Below are positions 17,955 to 25,800 of a stretch of 64,000 nucleotides of DNA, one piece after another; position 1 is the first letter of the stretch, and every line of letters starts with the position of its first letter. This stretch comes from Streptomyces rubradiris (GTDB taxonomy: Bacteria > Actinomycetota > Actinomycetes > Streptomycetales > Streptomycetaceae), in contig NZ_BNEA01000001.1 in NCBI RefSeq assembly GCF_016860525.1, positions 744,001 through 808,000 on the forward strand, given 5' to 3'. A program made the position numbers and the translations under genes. The notes under the pieces are model-generated. The model ran no database searches. It was not told the origin of the DNA and was given only the letters and a program-made list of their open reading frames with translations.

Positions 17955-18131
17955 ATGCCCGGTACCACGAACGGCTCCAATGGCTCCGCCAAGACGATGG
18001 GGGGTCTCACGGCCGGCGCGCTGGTCCTCGTGACCGCCTACACGGTCGCGCTCGGCAGCAACGGCTGGCTGTGGTTCGGCTGGGTGGTGCTGGGGCTGCT
18101 GACCCTGGCCGTGGTCGTCACCCGGTCCTGA
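17955..18131 (+). CDS. Small membrane protein of unknown function
   Basis: 58 residues with a strong ribosome site (AGGAGG at 17941-17946) before the ATG. A polar N-terminus of about 15 residues is followed by two hydrophobic segments (GGLTAGALVLVTAYTVAL and WFGWVVLGLLTLAVVV) around a short turn. It is probably a two-helix inner-membrane hairpin. The family is not known to me; it is typical of small conserved Streptomyces membrane proteins. It precedes the AsnC gene by 34 bases. Confidence 0.75.
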   Translation: MPGTTNGSNGSAKTMGGLTAGALVLVTAYTVALGSNGWLWFGWVVLGLLTLAVVVTRS

Positions 18132-18165
18132 GCCACGGCCCGCGGGAGCTGGCTACAGTGCCCGC

Positions 18166-18651
18166 ATGAACAGCAGGACACCCGCGTTCGACGAGCTGGA
18201 CCGCCGGATCATCACCGCGCTCATGGCGAACGCCCGCACGAGTTTCGCCGAGATCGGCACGGACGTGGGGCTGTCCGCCACGGCGGTCAAGCGGCGGGTG
18301 GACCGGCTGCGGGAGACCGGGGTGATCACCGGGTTCACGGCGACGGTGAAACCGGCGGCGCTGGGCTGGCGCACGGAGGCGTACGTCGAGGTCTACTGCG
18401 AGGGCGCGGCTCCGCCCCGGCGCCTGGCGGAGGTGGTGCGCAACCATCCGGAGATCGCGGCGGCCATGACGGTGACCGGCGGCGCCGACGCGCTGCTGCA
18501 CGTGCGGGCGCGGGACGTGGAGCACTTCGAGGAGGTGCTGGAGCGGATTCGCGCCGAGCCGTTCATCCGCAAGACGATCAGCGTGATGGTGCTGTCCCAC
18601 CTGCTCCCGGAGAGCCCGGAGGCGGGTGCCACCCACGCGGCCCCCGAGTGA
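18166..18651 (+). CDS. Lrp/AsnC-family transcriptional regulator
   Basis: 161 residues. N-terminal helix-turn-helix (about 8-60: LDRRIITALMANARTSFAEI, then LSATAVKRRVDRLRETGVI) and a C-terminal RAM ligand domain (AAAMTVTGGADALLHVRARD). It sits just upstream of ddaH-rocD in the same direction. The likely role is amino-acid responsive control of that arginine/ornithine pathway, an inference from position. Confidence 0.9.
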   Translation: MNSRTPAFDELDRRIITALMANARTSFAEIGTDVGLSATAVKRRVDRLRETGVITGFTATVKPAALGWRTEAYVEVYCEGAAPPRRLAEVVRNHPEIAAAMTVTGGADALLHVRARDVEHFEEVLERIRAEPFIRKTISVMVLSHLLPESPEAGATHAAPE

Positions 18652-18706
18652 CCGGACAGCGGGGGCGCGCGCAGGAGGCGTGCGTGCGTGCCGGTGAGAA
18701 CGCAGC

Positions 18707-18719
18707 GATGCTGCGCATC
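18707..18719. promoter_or_regulatory. Possible AsnC-type operator upstream of ddaH
   Basis: The inverted repeat GATGC-TGC-GCATC lies 93 bases before the ddaH start and 55 bases after the AsnC gene. The 13-base size resembles Lrp-type half-site pairs. Suggestive only. Confidence 0.3.
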
Positions 18720-18811
18720 TACGCAGCCTTTCGCGCTTGTCGGCCGTCTCCCTCCCTTCCTACCGTGGTGTCACCCCCTAGTGACACACAGGAAAGCGGA
18801 GGGAACCCTCT

Positions 18812-19621
18812 GTGACCGAACGTCGTGTGCCGCGTCCCCGGCGATTCCTCGTCTGCGAACCCAGGCACTTCGCCGTCCAGTACGCGATCAACCCCTGGAT
18901 GCACCCCGGCCTCCCCGTCGACGCGGGCCTGGCCCGGGAGCAGTGGCGGTCGCTGATCCGCGCCTACGAGGATCACGGCCACACCGTCGACCGCGTCGAG
19001 CCGGTTCCCGGCCTGCCGGACATGGTCTTCGCCGCCAACGCGGCCCTCGTCGTCGGCGGCCGGGTCTTCGGCTCCCTCTTCCACGCCCCCGAGCGGCGCC
19101 CGGAGTCGGAGCACTACGACACCTGGTTCAAGACGGCCGGCTACGACGTGTACCGGCCTGAGTCGGTGGCCGAGGGCGAGGGCGACCTGGTGTGGACGGG
19201 CCGGTACGTGCTCGCCGGCACCGGGTTCCGCACCACCCCCGAGGCACACCGGGAGGCGCAGGAGTACCTGGGCCGGCCGGTGATCGGCCTGCGGCTGGTG
19301 GACCCGTACTTCTACCACCTGGACACCGCGCTGTTCGTGCTCGACGACGAGAACGTCTGCTACTACCCGGAGGCCTTCTCGCCGGGCAGCCGCGAAGTGC
19401 TCCAGCGGCTGTACCCGGAGGCGGTGCTCGCCACCCGCGAGGACGCGCTGGCCTTCGGCCTGAACTCCGTCTGCGACGGCCGGCACGTCTTCATCGCCCC
19501 CCAGGCCGGGGCGCTGGCCGCACGCCTCGCCGACCACGGCTATGTCCCCGTCCCCGTCGACCTGTCCGAGCTCCACAAGGCCGGCGGCGGCATCAAGTGC
19601 TGCACCCAGGAGATCCGCTGA
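18812..19621 (+). CDS. ddaH: Dimethylarginine dimethylaminohydrolase / amidinotransferase family
   Basis: 269 residues from GTG, with GGAGG 9 bases upstream. Hydrolyses methylated arginines (or arginine) to citrulline plus an amine. The guanidino-modifying fold shows the PDMVFAANAALV segment with substrate carboxylates, the catalytic His in YFYHLDTALFVL and the nucleophile at Cys263/264 in GGIKCCTQE. Its stop shares one base with the rocD start. The pairing suggests a route from arginine derivatives through ornithine to glutamate semialdehyde. Confidence 0.92.
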   Translation: MTERRVPRPRRFLVCEPRHFAVQYAINPWMHPGLPVDAGLAREQWRSLIRAYEDHGHTVDRVEPVPGLPDMVFAANAALVVGGRVFGSLFHAPERRPESEHYDTWFKTAGYDVYRPESVAEGEGDLVWTGRYVLAGTGFRTTPEAHREAQEYLGRPVIGLRLVDPYFYHLDTALFVLDDENVCYYPEAFSPGSREVLQRLYPEAVLATREDALAFGLNSVCDGRHVFIAPQAGALAARLADHGYVPVPVDLSELHKAGGGIKCCTQEIR

Positions 19622-20838
19622 TGACCGCACCCGCGCGCCCCCGTACGTCCGAGCAGCTGATCCGCGCGGAGGAGCCGGTGCTCGCGCACAACTACCACCC
19701 GCTGCCCGTGGTCGTGGCGCGGGCCGAGGGCAGTTGGGTGGAGGACGTCGAGGGCAACCGCTACCTCGACATGCTGGCCGGCTACTCGGCCCTGAACTTC
19801 GGCCACCGGCACCCGGCGCTGGTCGAGGCCGCCCACCGCCAGCTCGACCGGCTCACCCTGACCTCCCGCGCCTTCCACAACGACCGGCTGGCCCACTTCG
19901 CCGAACGGCTCGCGGAGCTGACCGGGCTGGACATGGTGCTGCCGATGAACACCGGCGCGGAGGCCGTGGAGAGCGGCATCAAGGTGGCCCGCAAATGGGC
20001 GTACGACGTGAAGGGCGTCCCCGAGGGCCGGGCGACGATCGTGGTCGCGGCGGAGAACTTCCACGGCCGTACGACGACGATCGTCGGCTTCTCCACGGAC
20101 GAGACGGCCCGGGCCGGCTTCGGGCCCTTCACGCCAGGCTTCAGGGTGGTGCCGTACAACGACCTGGCCGCGCTCGAGGCGGCGGTCGACGACACCACGG
20201 CGGCGGTGCTGATCGAGCCCATCCAGGGCGAGGCGGGCGTGATCGTGCCCGACGACGGCTATCTCGCGGGGGTGCGCGAGCTGACCCGCCGCGCGGGCTG
20301 CCTGTTCGTCGCCGACGAGATCCAGTCGGGCCTCGGCCGCACCGGCCGTACCCTCGCCGTCGAGCACGAGGACGTGCTGCCGGACATGCTGCTGCTCGGC
20401 AAGGCGCTGGGCGGCGGCATCGTGCCGGTGTCGGCGGTGGTGGCCCGGCGCGAGGTGCTGGGCGTGCTGCGTCCCGGCGAGCACGGTTCGACGTTCGGCG
20501 GCAATCCGCTGGCCGCGGCGGTCGGCACGGCCGTGGTGGAGCTGCTGGAGACGGGCGAGTTCCAGCGCCGGGCGGCCGAGCTGGGGGTGCTCCTGCGGGA
20601 CGGGCTGACCGACCTGACCGGCAGGGGCGTGACCGGGTTCCGGGCCCGGGGGCTGTGGGCCGGGGTGGACGTCGACCCGGCGCTCGGCACCGGCCGGGAG
20701 ATCAGTGAGCGGCTGATGCGCGAGGGGGTCCTGGTCAAGGACACCCACGGCTCCACGATCCGGCTGGCGCCGCCGCTGACCATCACGGCGGAGGAGCTGC
20801 GGTCGGCGCTGGGCGCGCTGGAGAAGGTGCTGGTCTGA
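19621..20838 (+). CDS. rocD: Ornithine aminotransferase
   Basis: 405 residues. A PLP class-III aminotransferase that converts ornithine plus 2-oxoglutarate to glutamate semialdehyde plus glutamate. The PLP lysine is Lys261 in LLLGKALGGG; LFVADEIQSGLGRTG carries the PLP-nitrogen Asp, and NTGAEAVESGIKVARKW the phosphate-binding loop. It is coupled to ddaH, and a bidirectional terminator follows. Confidence 0.94.
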   Translation: MTAPARPRTSEQLIRAEEPVLAHNYHPLPVVVARAEGSWVEDVEGNRYLDMLAGYSALNFGHRHPALVEAAHRQLDRLTLTSRAFHNDRLAHFAERLAELTGLDMVLPMNTGAEAVESGIKVARKWAYDVKGVPEGRATIVVAAENFHGRTTTIVGFSTDETARAGFGPFTPGFRVVPYNDLAALEAAVDDTTAAVLIEPIQGEAGVIVPDDGYLAGVRELTRRAGCLFVADEIQSGLGRTGRTLAVEHEDVLPDMLLLGKALGGGIVPVSAVVARREVLGVLRPGEHGSTFGGNPLAAAVGTAVVELLETGEFQRRAAELGVLLRDGLTDLTGRGVTGFRARGLWAGVDVDPALGTGREISERLMREGVLVKDTHGSTIRLAPPLTITAEELRSALGALEKVLV

Positions 20839-20848
20839 GGAGCGCGCG

Positions 20849-20880
20849 GGCGGGGGCCGGTGGCGGTGCCGGCCCCCGCC
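20849..20880. terminator. Bidirectional terminator between rocD and DUF305 gene
   Basis: Perfect 12-base stem GGCGGGGGCCGG (20849-20860) / CCGGCCCCCGCC (20869-20880), loop TGGCGGTG, lying between convergent stops. Confidence 0.85.
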
Positions 20881-20886
20881 GCGGTG

Positions 20887-21531
20887 TCACTTCGCGCCGA
20901 GGAGCTGCTTCATCTCCTTGGTCTCGGCGTCCTGCGCGGTGATGATCGCGTCCGCCATGGCCTTGGCGTCGGCGGAGCGGCCCCGCTGCTTCTCGGTGGC
21001 GGCCATCTCGACGGCGCCCTGGTGGTGCTCGACCATCAGGGACAGGAACCGGGTGTCGAAGTCCTTGCCGGTGGCCTTCTTCAGGGCGGCCATGTCGTCC
21101 TCGCTCATCATCCCGGACATGCCGGACATCCCGCTGTGGCCGGAGTGGTCCGTGCCGGCCGTGGGGGGCTGCTCGCCCCAGGCCTTCAGCCAGCCGGTCA
21201 GGGTGCGGATCTCCGGGTCCTGTGCCTTCTCGATGCGGGCGGCGAGGTCCTTCACCCGCGCCGAGGAGGCGCGGTCGGCGGCGAGTTCCGCCATCTCCAG
21301 GGCCTGCTGGTGGTGCGGGATCATCCCCTTGGCGAAGGCGACGTCCTGGGCGTTGTGCGCGCCGGCCGACGCGCTCGGCGTGGCGGAGGCGGCGGAGGCT
21401 CCGTGACCGGTGTGGCCGGTGCCGCCGTCGCCGTTGTCGTCGCTGTTGCCGCCGCAGGCGGCGAGGACGAGCGCGGAGGTCACGGCAGCCGTGGCGAGGG
21501 CGGCGCGGCGCGTCAGGGTACGGGTGATCAT
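20887..21531 (-). CDS. DUF305 lipoprotein, metal-handling type
   Basis: 214 residues. Lipoprotein signal peptide with lipobox LVLAAC near residue 27, then a low-complexity acidic/Gly stretch with His (GGTGHTGHGAS). Two DUF305 halves follow, each with a paired histidine motif: FAKGMIPHHQQALEMAEL and LSLMVEHHQGAVEMAA. A Met-rich linker (HSGMSGMSGMM) lies between them. These features suggest binding of copper or another metal outside the membrane. AGGAG precedes the ATG at 21531. It is followed upstream on the same strand by the DUF6153 gene, 95 bases away, the usual partner. Confidence 0.88.
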   Translation of the reverse strand: MITRTLTRRAALATAAVTSALVLAACGGNSDDNGDGGTGHTGHGASAASATPSASAGAHNAQDVAFAKGMIPHHQQALEMAELAADRASSARVKDLAARIEKAQDPEIRTLTGWLKAWGEQPPTAGTDHSGHSGMSGMSGMMSEDDMAALKKATGKDFDTRFLSLMVEHHQGAVEMAATEKQRGRSADAKAMADAIITAQDAETKEMKQLLGAK

Positions 21532-21626
21532 GGGAAGAACTCCTGCTGTTCGGAAGGGATTTCGGGCGCGCTCAGGCACGGCCGCGCGTCCCGCGGGTGG
21601 CGGGGCGGGCGCGGCCGGGGCGGCCT

Positions 21627-22025
21627 CTAGATCCGCAGGAGCTGGAGTTCGGCCAGGTCGGGTGGGTCGCGGGCGCCGTCCGGCGCGGTGGTCCACGCGG
21701 TGAGCGGGCGGTGGGCGGTGGCCGGTCCCGGCACCGGGTCCGGGGCCGGCGCGGCCAGGTGCGGCCCGCCGGTCAGCGCGCTTGAGGCACAGCTGGGGTC
21801 GGCGTGGTGCAGCCGGTGGCCGCCGCTGTGGCCGACGCAGTCGTCGACGGCGACGAGCGCGGCCGTCCTGTGCGTGGCGTGGGCGTGTCCGGCGTGTTCC
21901 GTGTGTCCCGCCCCGCCGCCGGGCGCGAGGGCGTGCATGCCCAGCAGCCCGATCAGCACCGCGAGCACGGACAGCGCGCGGTACCGCCCGAGCGGTCGCC
22001 GCGGGTGCTGTCCGGTGGTGCGCAT
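21627..22025 (-). CDS. DUF6153-like His-rich membrane-anchored protein
   Basis: 132 residues. One N-terminal hydrophobic helix (ALSVLAVLIGLLGMHALAPG, about 17-36) is followed by a histidine-rich segment (GHTEHAGHAHATHRT) and a Cys pair (DDCVGHSGGHRLHHADPSC) that could bind metal or form a disulfide. It is paired with the DUF305 lipoprotein, so a joint role in periplasmic metal binding is plausible. It is the last conserved gene before the NRPS cluster. Confidence 0.75.
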   Translation of the reverse strand: MRTTGQHPRRPLGRYRALSVLAVLIGLLGMHALAPGGGAGHTEHAGHAHATHRTAALVAVDDCVGHSGGHRLHHADPSCASSALTGGPHLAAPAPDPVPGPATAHRPLTAWTTAPDGARDPPDLAELQLLRI

Positions 22026-22657
22026 GAGGTCATCGTACGGGGGGCGTGCAACGGCGCACGGGCAAGGCCCTCCGACACACCCGCGCGCCCCGGTTCGGCT
22101 CGGCGGTGTGCGGGCAACCGAGCGGTGTACGACGCGTGGCGGTACTGGCCGCGGGGAACCGGGCACCCCTCGGACCCGGTACCCCCCCGGCTTGCCCGGC
22201 CCGTCACCGGCGCCCGCTGCACCGACCGACGAACACCGCTTATCCGCCCAATTCTTGATTTAACGGACCGCCGGAGTAATTACCATGCTCTGTCGGCGGG
22301 AACCGATGCGACCCATGCTGTCGGCATGAAACGCATGGGCGGTAGTTCGCCGACGGCCGTGTCTCGGGTCCCACGCGCATCCGGTGCTCGCTGGTCACCG
22401 AGTGCGGAAGAGCCCCGGTTGCCCTGACGGCGCCGAGGCGGCCGGCCGTTCCCGGGCCTCACCTGAGGAGGACCCGGTGGTGATGCTCCGCACGCACGTC
22501 CGTCCTCACGGTCTGCCGCGGTGCGAGTGCCGCCGTGCCCCTCGTTCCCGTCGTGTCCGTCGTGTCCGAGTCCACGGCCTCGTCGCCCGGCACGGCGGGC
22601 CGCGGGGGTCACGACGAGCGGCACACCACCCTGTATCGCGCCGAACCGGAGGAACCC
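22026..22657. other. Left edge of the NRPS-PKS cluster, non-coding
   Basis: 632 bases between the DUF6153 start and the MbtH start, so it carries divergent promoters. It includes an AT-richer island at 22240-22300. An AGGAGG at 22465-22471 is followed at a good distance by GTG/ATG codons (22477-22485). The Arg-rich frame they open runs out of frame into the MbtH gene and shows no family features, so I do not call it a gene. It could be a short leader. Confidence 0.5.
22255..22282 (+). promoter_or_regulatory. Candidate promoter for the NRPS operon
   Basis: TTGATT at 22255-22260, a 16-base spacer, then TAATTA at 22277-22282. This is one of the few AT-rich spots in the region and lies about 375 bases before the MbtH start on the coding strand. 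The -10 match is only partial. Confidence 0.35.
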
Positions 22658-22852
22658 ATGGACGACGACACCCGGTCCTACGTGGTCGTACTCAACGACG
22701 AGGAGCAGTACTCGATCTGGCCCGCCGACCGCGACCTGCCCCTCGGGTGGCGCGACGGAGGCGTCAGCGGGTCCAAGGCGGAATGCCTGGCCCACATCAA
22801 CGAAGCCTGGACGGACATGCGCCCGCTGAGTCTGCGCCGGGCCGCCCAGTAA
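22658..22852 (+). CDS. MbtH-like NRPS chaperone
   Basis: 64 residues. Small partner that binds adenylation domains and is often needed for their folding or activity. Signature residues are present: LNDEEQYSIWP, LPLGW and the C-terminal WTDMRPLSLR. A GGAGG 6 bases before the ATG at 22658 fixes the start. It lies immediately before NRPS 1 and marks the start of the biosynthetic operon. It probably serves all three adenylation domains. Confidence 0.95.
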   Translation: MDDDTRSYVVVLNDEEQYSIWPADRDLPLGWRDGGVSGSKAECLAHINEAWTDMRPLSLRRAAQ

Positions 22853-22896
22853 GCCGTTCAGCCACCCACTCTCAGCAGTGAAGGATGACGTGCGAG

Positions 22897-25800
22897 ATGG
22901 TGCTCAATGAATTTCACGTCCGGGTGGCCGAGGCGCCGGACGCGGTCGCGGTGCAGGACGGTGACCTGAGACTGACCTACCGAAACCTTGCCGCGCACGC
23001 GTCCGCTCTGGCGAGCGAGCTCACCGGGCGGGGGGTCGGCCAGGACAGCGTCGTGGCCGTCTACGCCGACCGGTCGGCGGAGCTGGTGGTCGCCGAGCTG
23101 GCCGTCCTGCTGGCGGGCGGGGCCTACCTGCCGCTGGACCCGGCCCACCCGGCCGCGCGGGTCCGCCAACTGCTCCAGGACTCCGGCGCCGTCGCGGTCC
23201 TCAGCACCGCGCCGCTGGTGTCCGGCGGGGCTCCGCTGGGCGACGACGTCCTGCTGGTCGATCTGACCGAGGAGCCTTCCCCGGCGACCGCCTCGGTGCC
23301 GCCCGGCCCGAACGGCGCCGCACTGGCCTACGTGATCTACACGTCGGGTTCCACCGGCCGGCCCAAGGGCGTCGCGGTGACCCACGCGAGCCTGGCCAAC
23401 CTGATGCACTGGCACCACAAGACCTACGGCACGCGGCCCCAGGACCGCTCGACCCTGCTGGCCAGTCCCGGATTCGACGTGTCCGTCCAGGACATCTGGT
23501 TCACCCTGACCGCCGGCGCCACGCTGGTGGTGCCGCCCGCCGAGGTGCGCGCCTCGCCGTCCGCGCTCGCCGCCTGGCTGGCGGACGAGCAGATCACCGT
23601 GTCCTTCCTGCCCACCCCGCTGGCCGAGGCCGTCCTCGACGAGGCCTGGCCCGCGCACACGGTGCTCAGGTACCTGCACACCGGTGGTTCGGCGATGCAG
23701 CGCGGCGTGCCCGAGGGGCTGCCGTTCACCGTGATCAACCTCTACGGGCCGACCGAAGCCACGGTGAAGGTGACGGCCGGCGAGGTCGTGCCCGAGGGAC
23801 CCGTGCCGCCGCCGATCGGCGTGCCGGTCGACGGCGTGCGCTGCTACGTGCTCGACGGGCTCGACCCGGTGCCCGACGGCGAGGTCGGCGAACTGTGCCT
23901 GGGCGGCGCGTGCGTGGCACGCGGATACCTGCACGACCCGGCGAGCACCGCGGCGGTGTTCGTGCCCGACATCGGCGCCCCGGGAGAGCGCATGTACCGC
24001 ACGGGCGACAAGGTCCGCCGCCGCCCGGACGGGGTCTTCGAGTACATCGGCCGCTACGACGACCAGGCCAAGATCCGCGGGTTCCGGATCGAACCCGGCG
24101 AGGTGGCCACGGTTCTCAAGCAGCACCCCGGCGTCCGGGACGCCTTCGTGGTGGTCGAACACTCCGGCCGGCCGGACGCGCGCCTGGTCGCCTACGCGGT
24201 CACCGGCGTCCCCACGACCGAGTTGGTCGAGTTCGTCGCGGCCCGGCTGCCCGGGTACATGGTGCCGGCAGCGGTCGTCGTGCTGCCCGCGCTGCCGCTC
24301 ACCCCCAACGGCAAGGTCGACCGCGCCGCATTGCCCGCCCCCGGCCGCACGGCGGCCGGCCTGGCCGACACCGCGGTCCCGCCCCGCACCCCGACCGAGG
24401 CCGCACTGGCCAGGATCGTGGCCGGGCTGCTCGGCGGCACCGAAGTCGGCGTCCACGACGACTTCTTCGCCCTCGGCGGGAACTCGCTGCTCGTCGCGGG
24501 GCTCGCCGCCCGCATCACCGCGGAACTGCACACGGTGGTGAGCGTGCCCGAGCTGTTCGGCGCGCCCACCGTCGCCGACCTCGCCGCGATCATCGACCAG
24601 CGGGCCGCCGCGGCCGGGAACAACGGCCCGGAACCCGCCGCCCAGGTGATCGCGCCGACCGCGCCGCCGGTGCGCCGGGCCGACCGGAACCGGCCGATCC
24701 CGCTGTCCCTGCCCCAGGAGAGGGTCTGGTTCTTCGAACAGCTCTCGCCCGGCAACCTGGCCTACAACTTCCAGGCCACCGTGTCCTTGCGGGGCGAGGT
24801 GGACGTAGACGCCCTGCGCGCGGCGCTCGACGAGATCGTCCGCCGCCACGAGATCCTGCGCACCGCCTTCGTCTCCGTCGACGGGGTGGGCTACCAGCGC
24901 CCGCTCGCGCAGGCCAAGGCGCCGCTCAAGGTCCTCGACGTCCCGGCGGAACAGGCCGACGAGGTCGTCGCCGCGCACCTGCGCGAACCGTTCGACCTGA
25001 CCGAACCGCCCCTGGCCCGCTGGGTCCTGCTGCGCCACGGCAACGGGCACAACACGTTCCTCCACGTGGAACACCACTTCGTCCACGACGGCTGGTCGCT
25101 GTCGGTGTTCCTGTCCGAGCTGCGCGCCCTCTACCCGGCCTTCGCCGCCGGACAGCCCTCGCCGCTGCCCGAACTCGCCGTCCAGTACGCGGACTACGCC
25201 ATCTGGCAGCGGGACTGGATGCGCGGTGACGTGCTGCGCACCCACGTCGACCACTGGACCGCCCGCCTGGCCGGCGCCCCGCACACGCTGGAACTGCCCG
25301 CCGACCGGCCACGGCCGCCGGTGATGACCTTCCGCGGCCGGGCGCCGCGGATCCGGATCCCCGCCGAACTGGCGCGCCGGCTGCGCGCCTTCAGCCGGGA
25401 CAACCGGGTGTCGCTGTTCTCCACCATGTACGCCGGCTTCGCCGCACTGCTGTACCGCTACACCGGACAGCGGGACATGCTCGTCGGGACCGGCGCGGCG
25501 AACCGGAACGTGCCCGAGCTGGAGCCACTGCTCGGCATGCTCGTCAACACGCTGGTCATGCGCACCAAGGTGTCGGCCGACCAGTCGTTCAGCGACTTGC
25601 TGGCGCAGGTGCGCCAGAGCGTCGCCGAGACACTGGCCTGGTCGGACACCCCCGTCGACGCGGTGATCGACGCGATCGACCCGGTCCGCGACCCTTCGCG
25701 CACCCCGCTGTTCCAGGTCATGTTCAGCTTCCACGACTCCGCGGTGCCCGACATCGACTTCGGCGGGCTCACCGGCAAGGTCACCGAACGCTCGAACAAC

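Noticed and set aside
22477..22881. Arg-rich open frame after a good AGGAGG, overlapping the MbtH gene
   Set aside because: It runs out of frame through the well-supported MbtH gene and has no recognisable features. It was kept only as a remark that a short leader is possible.
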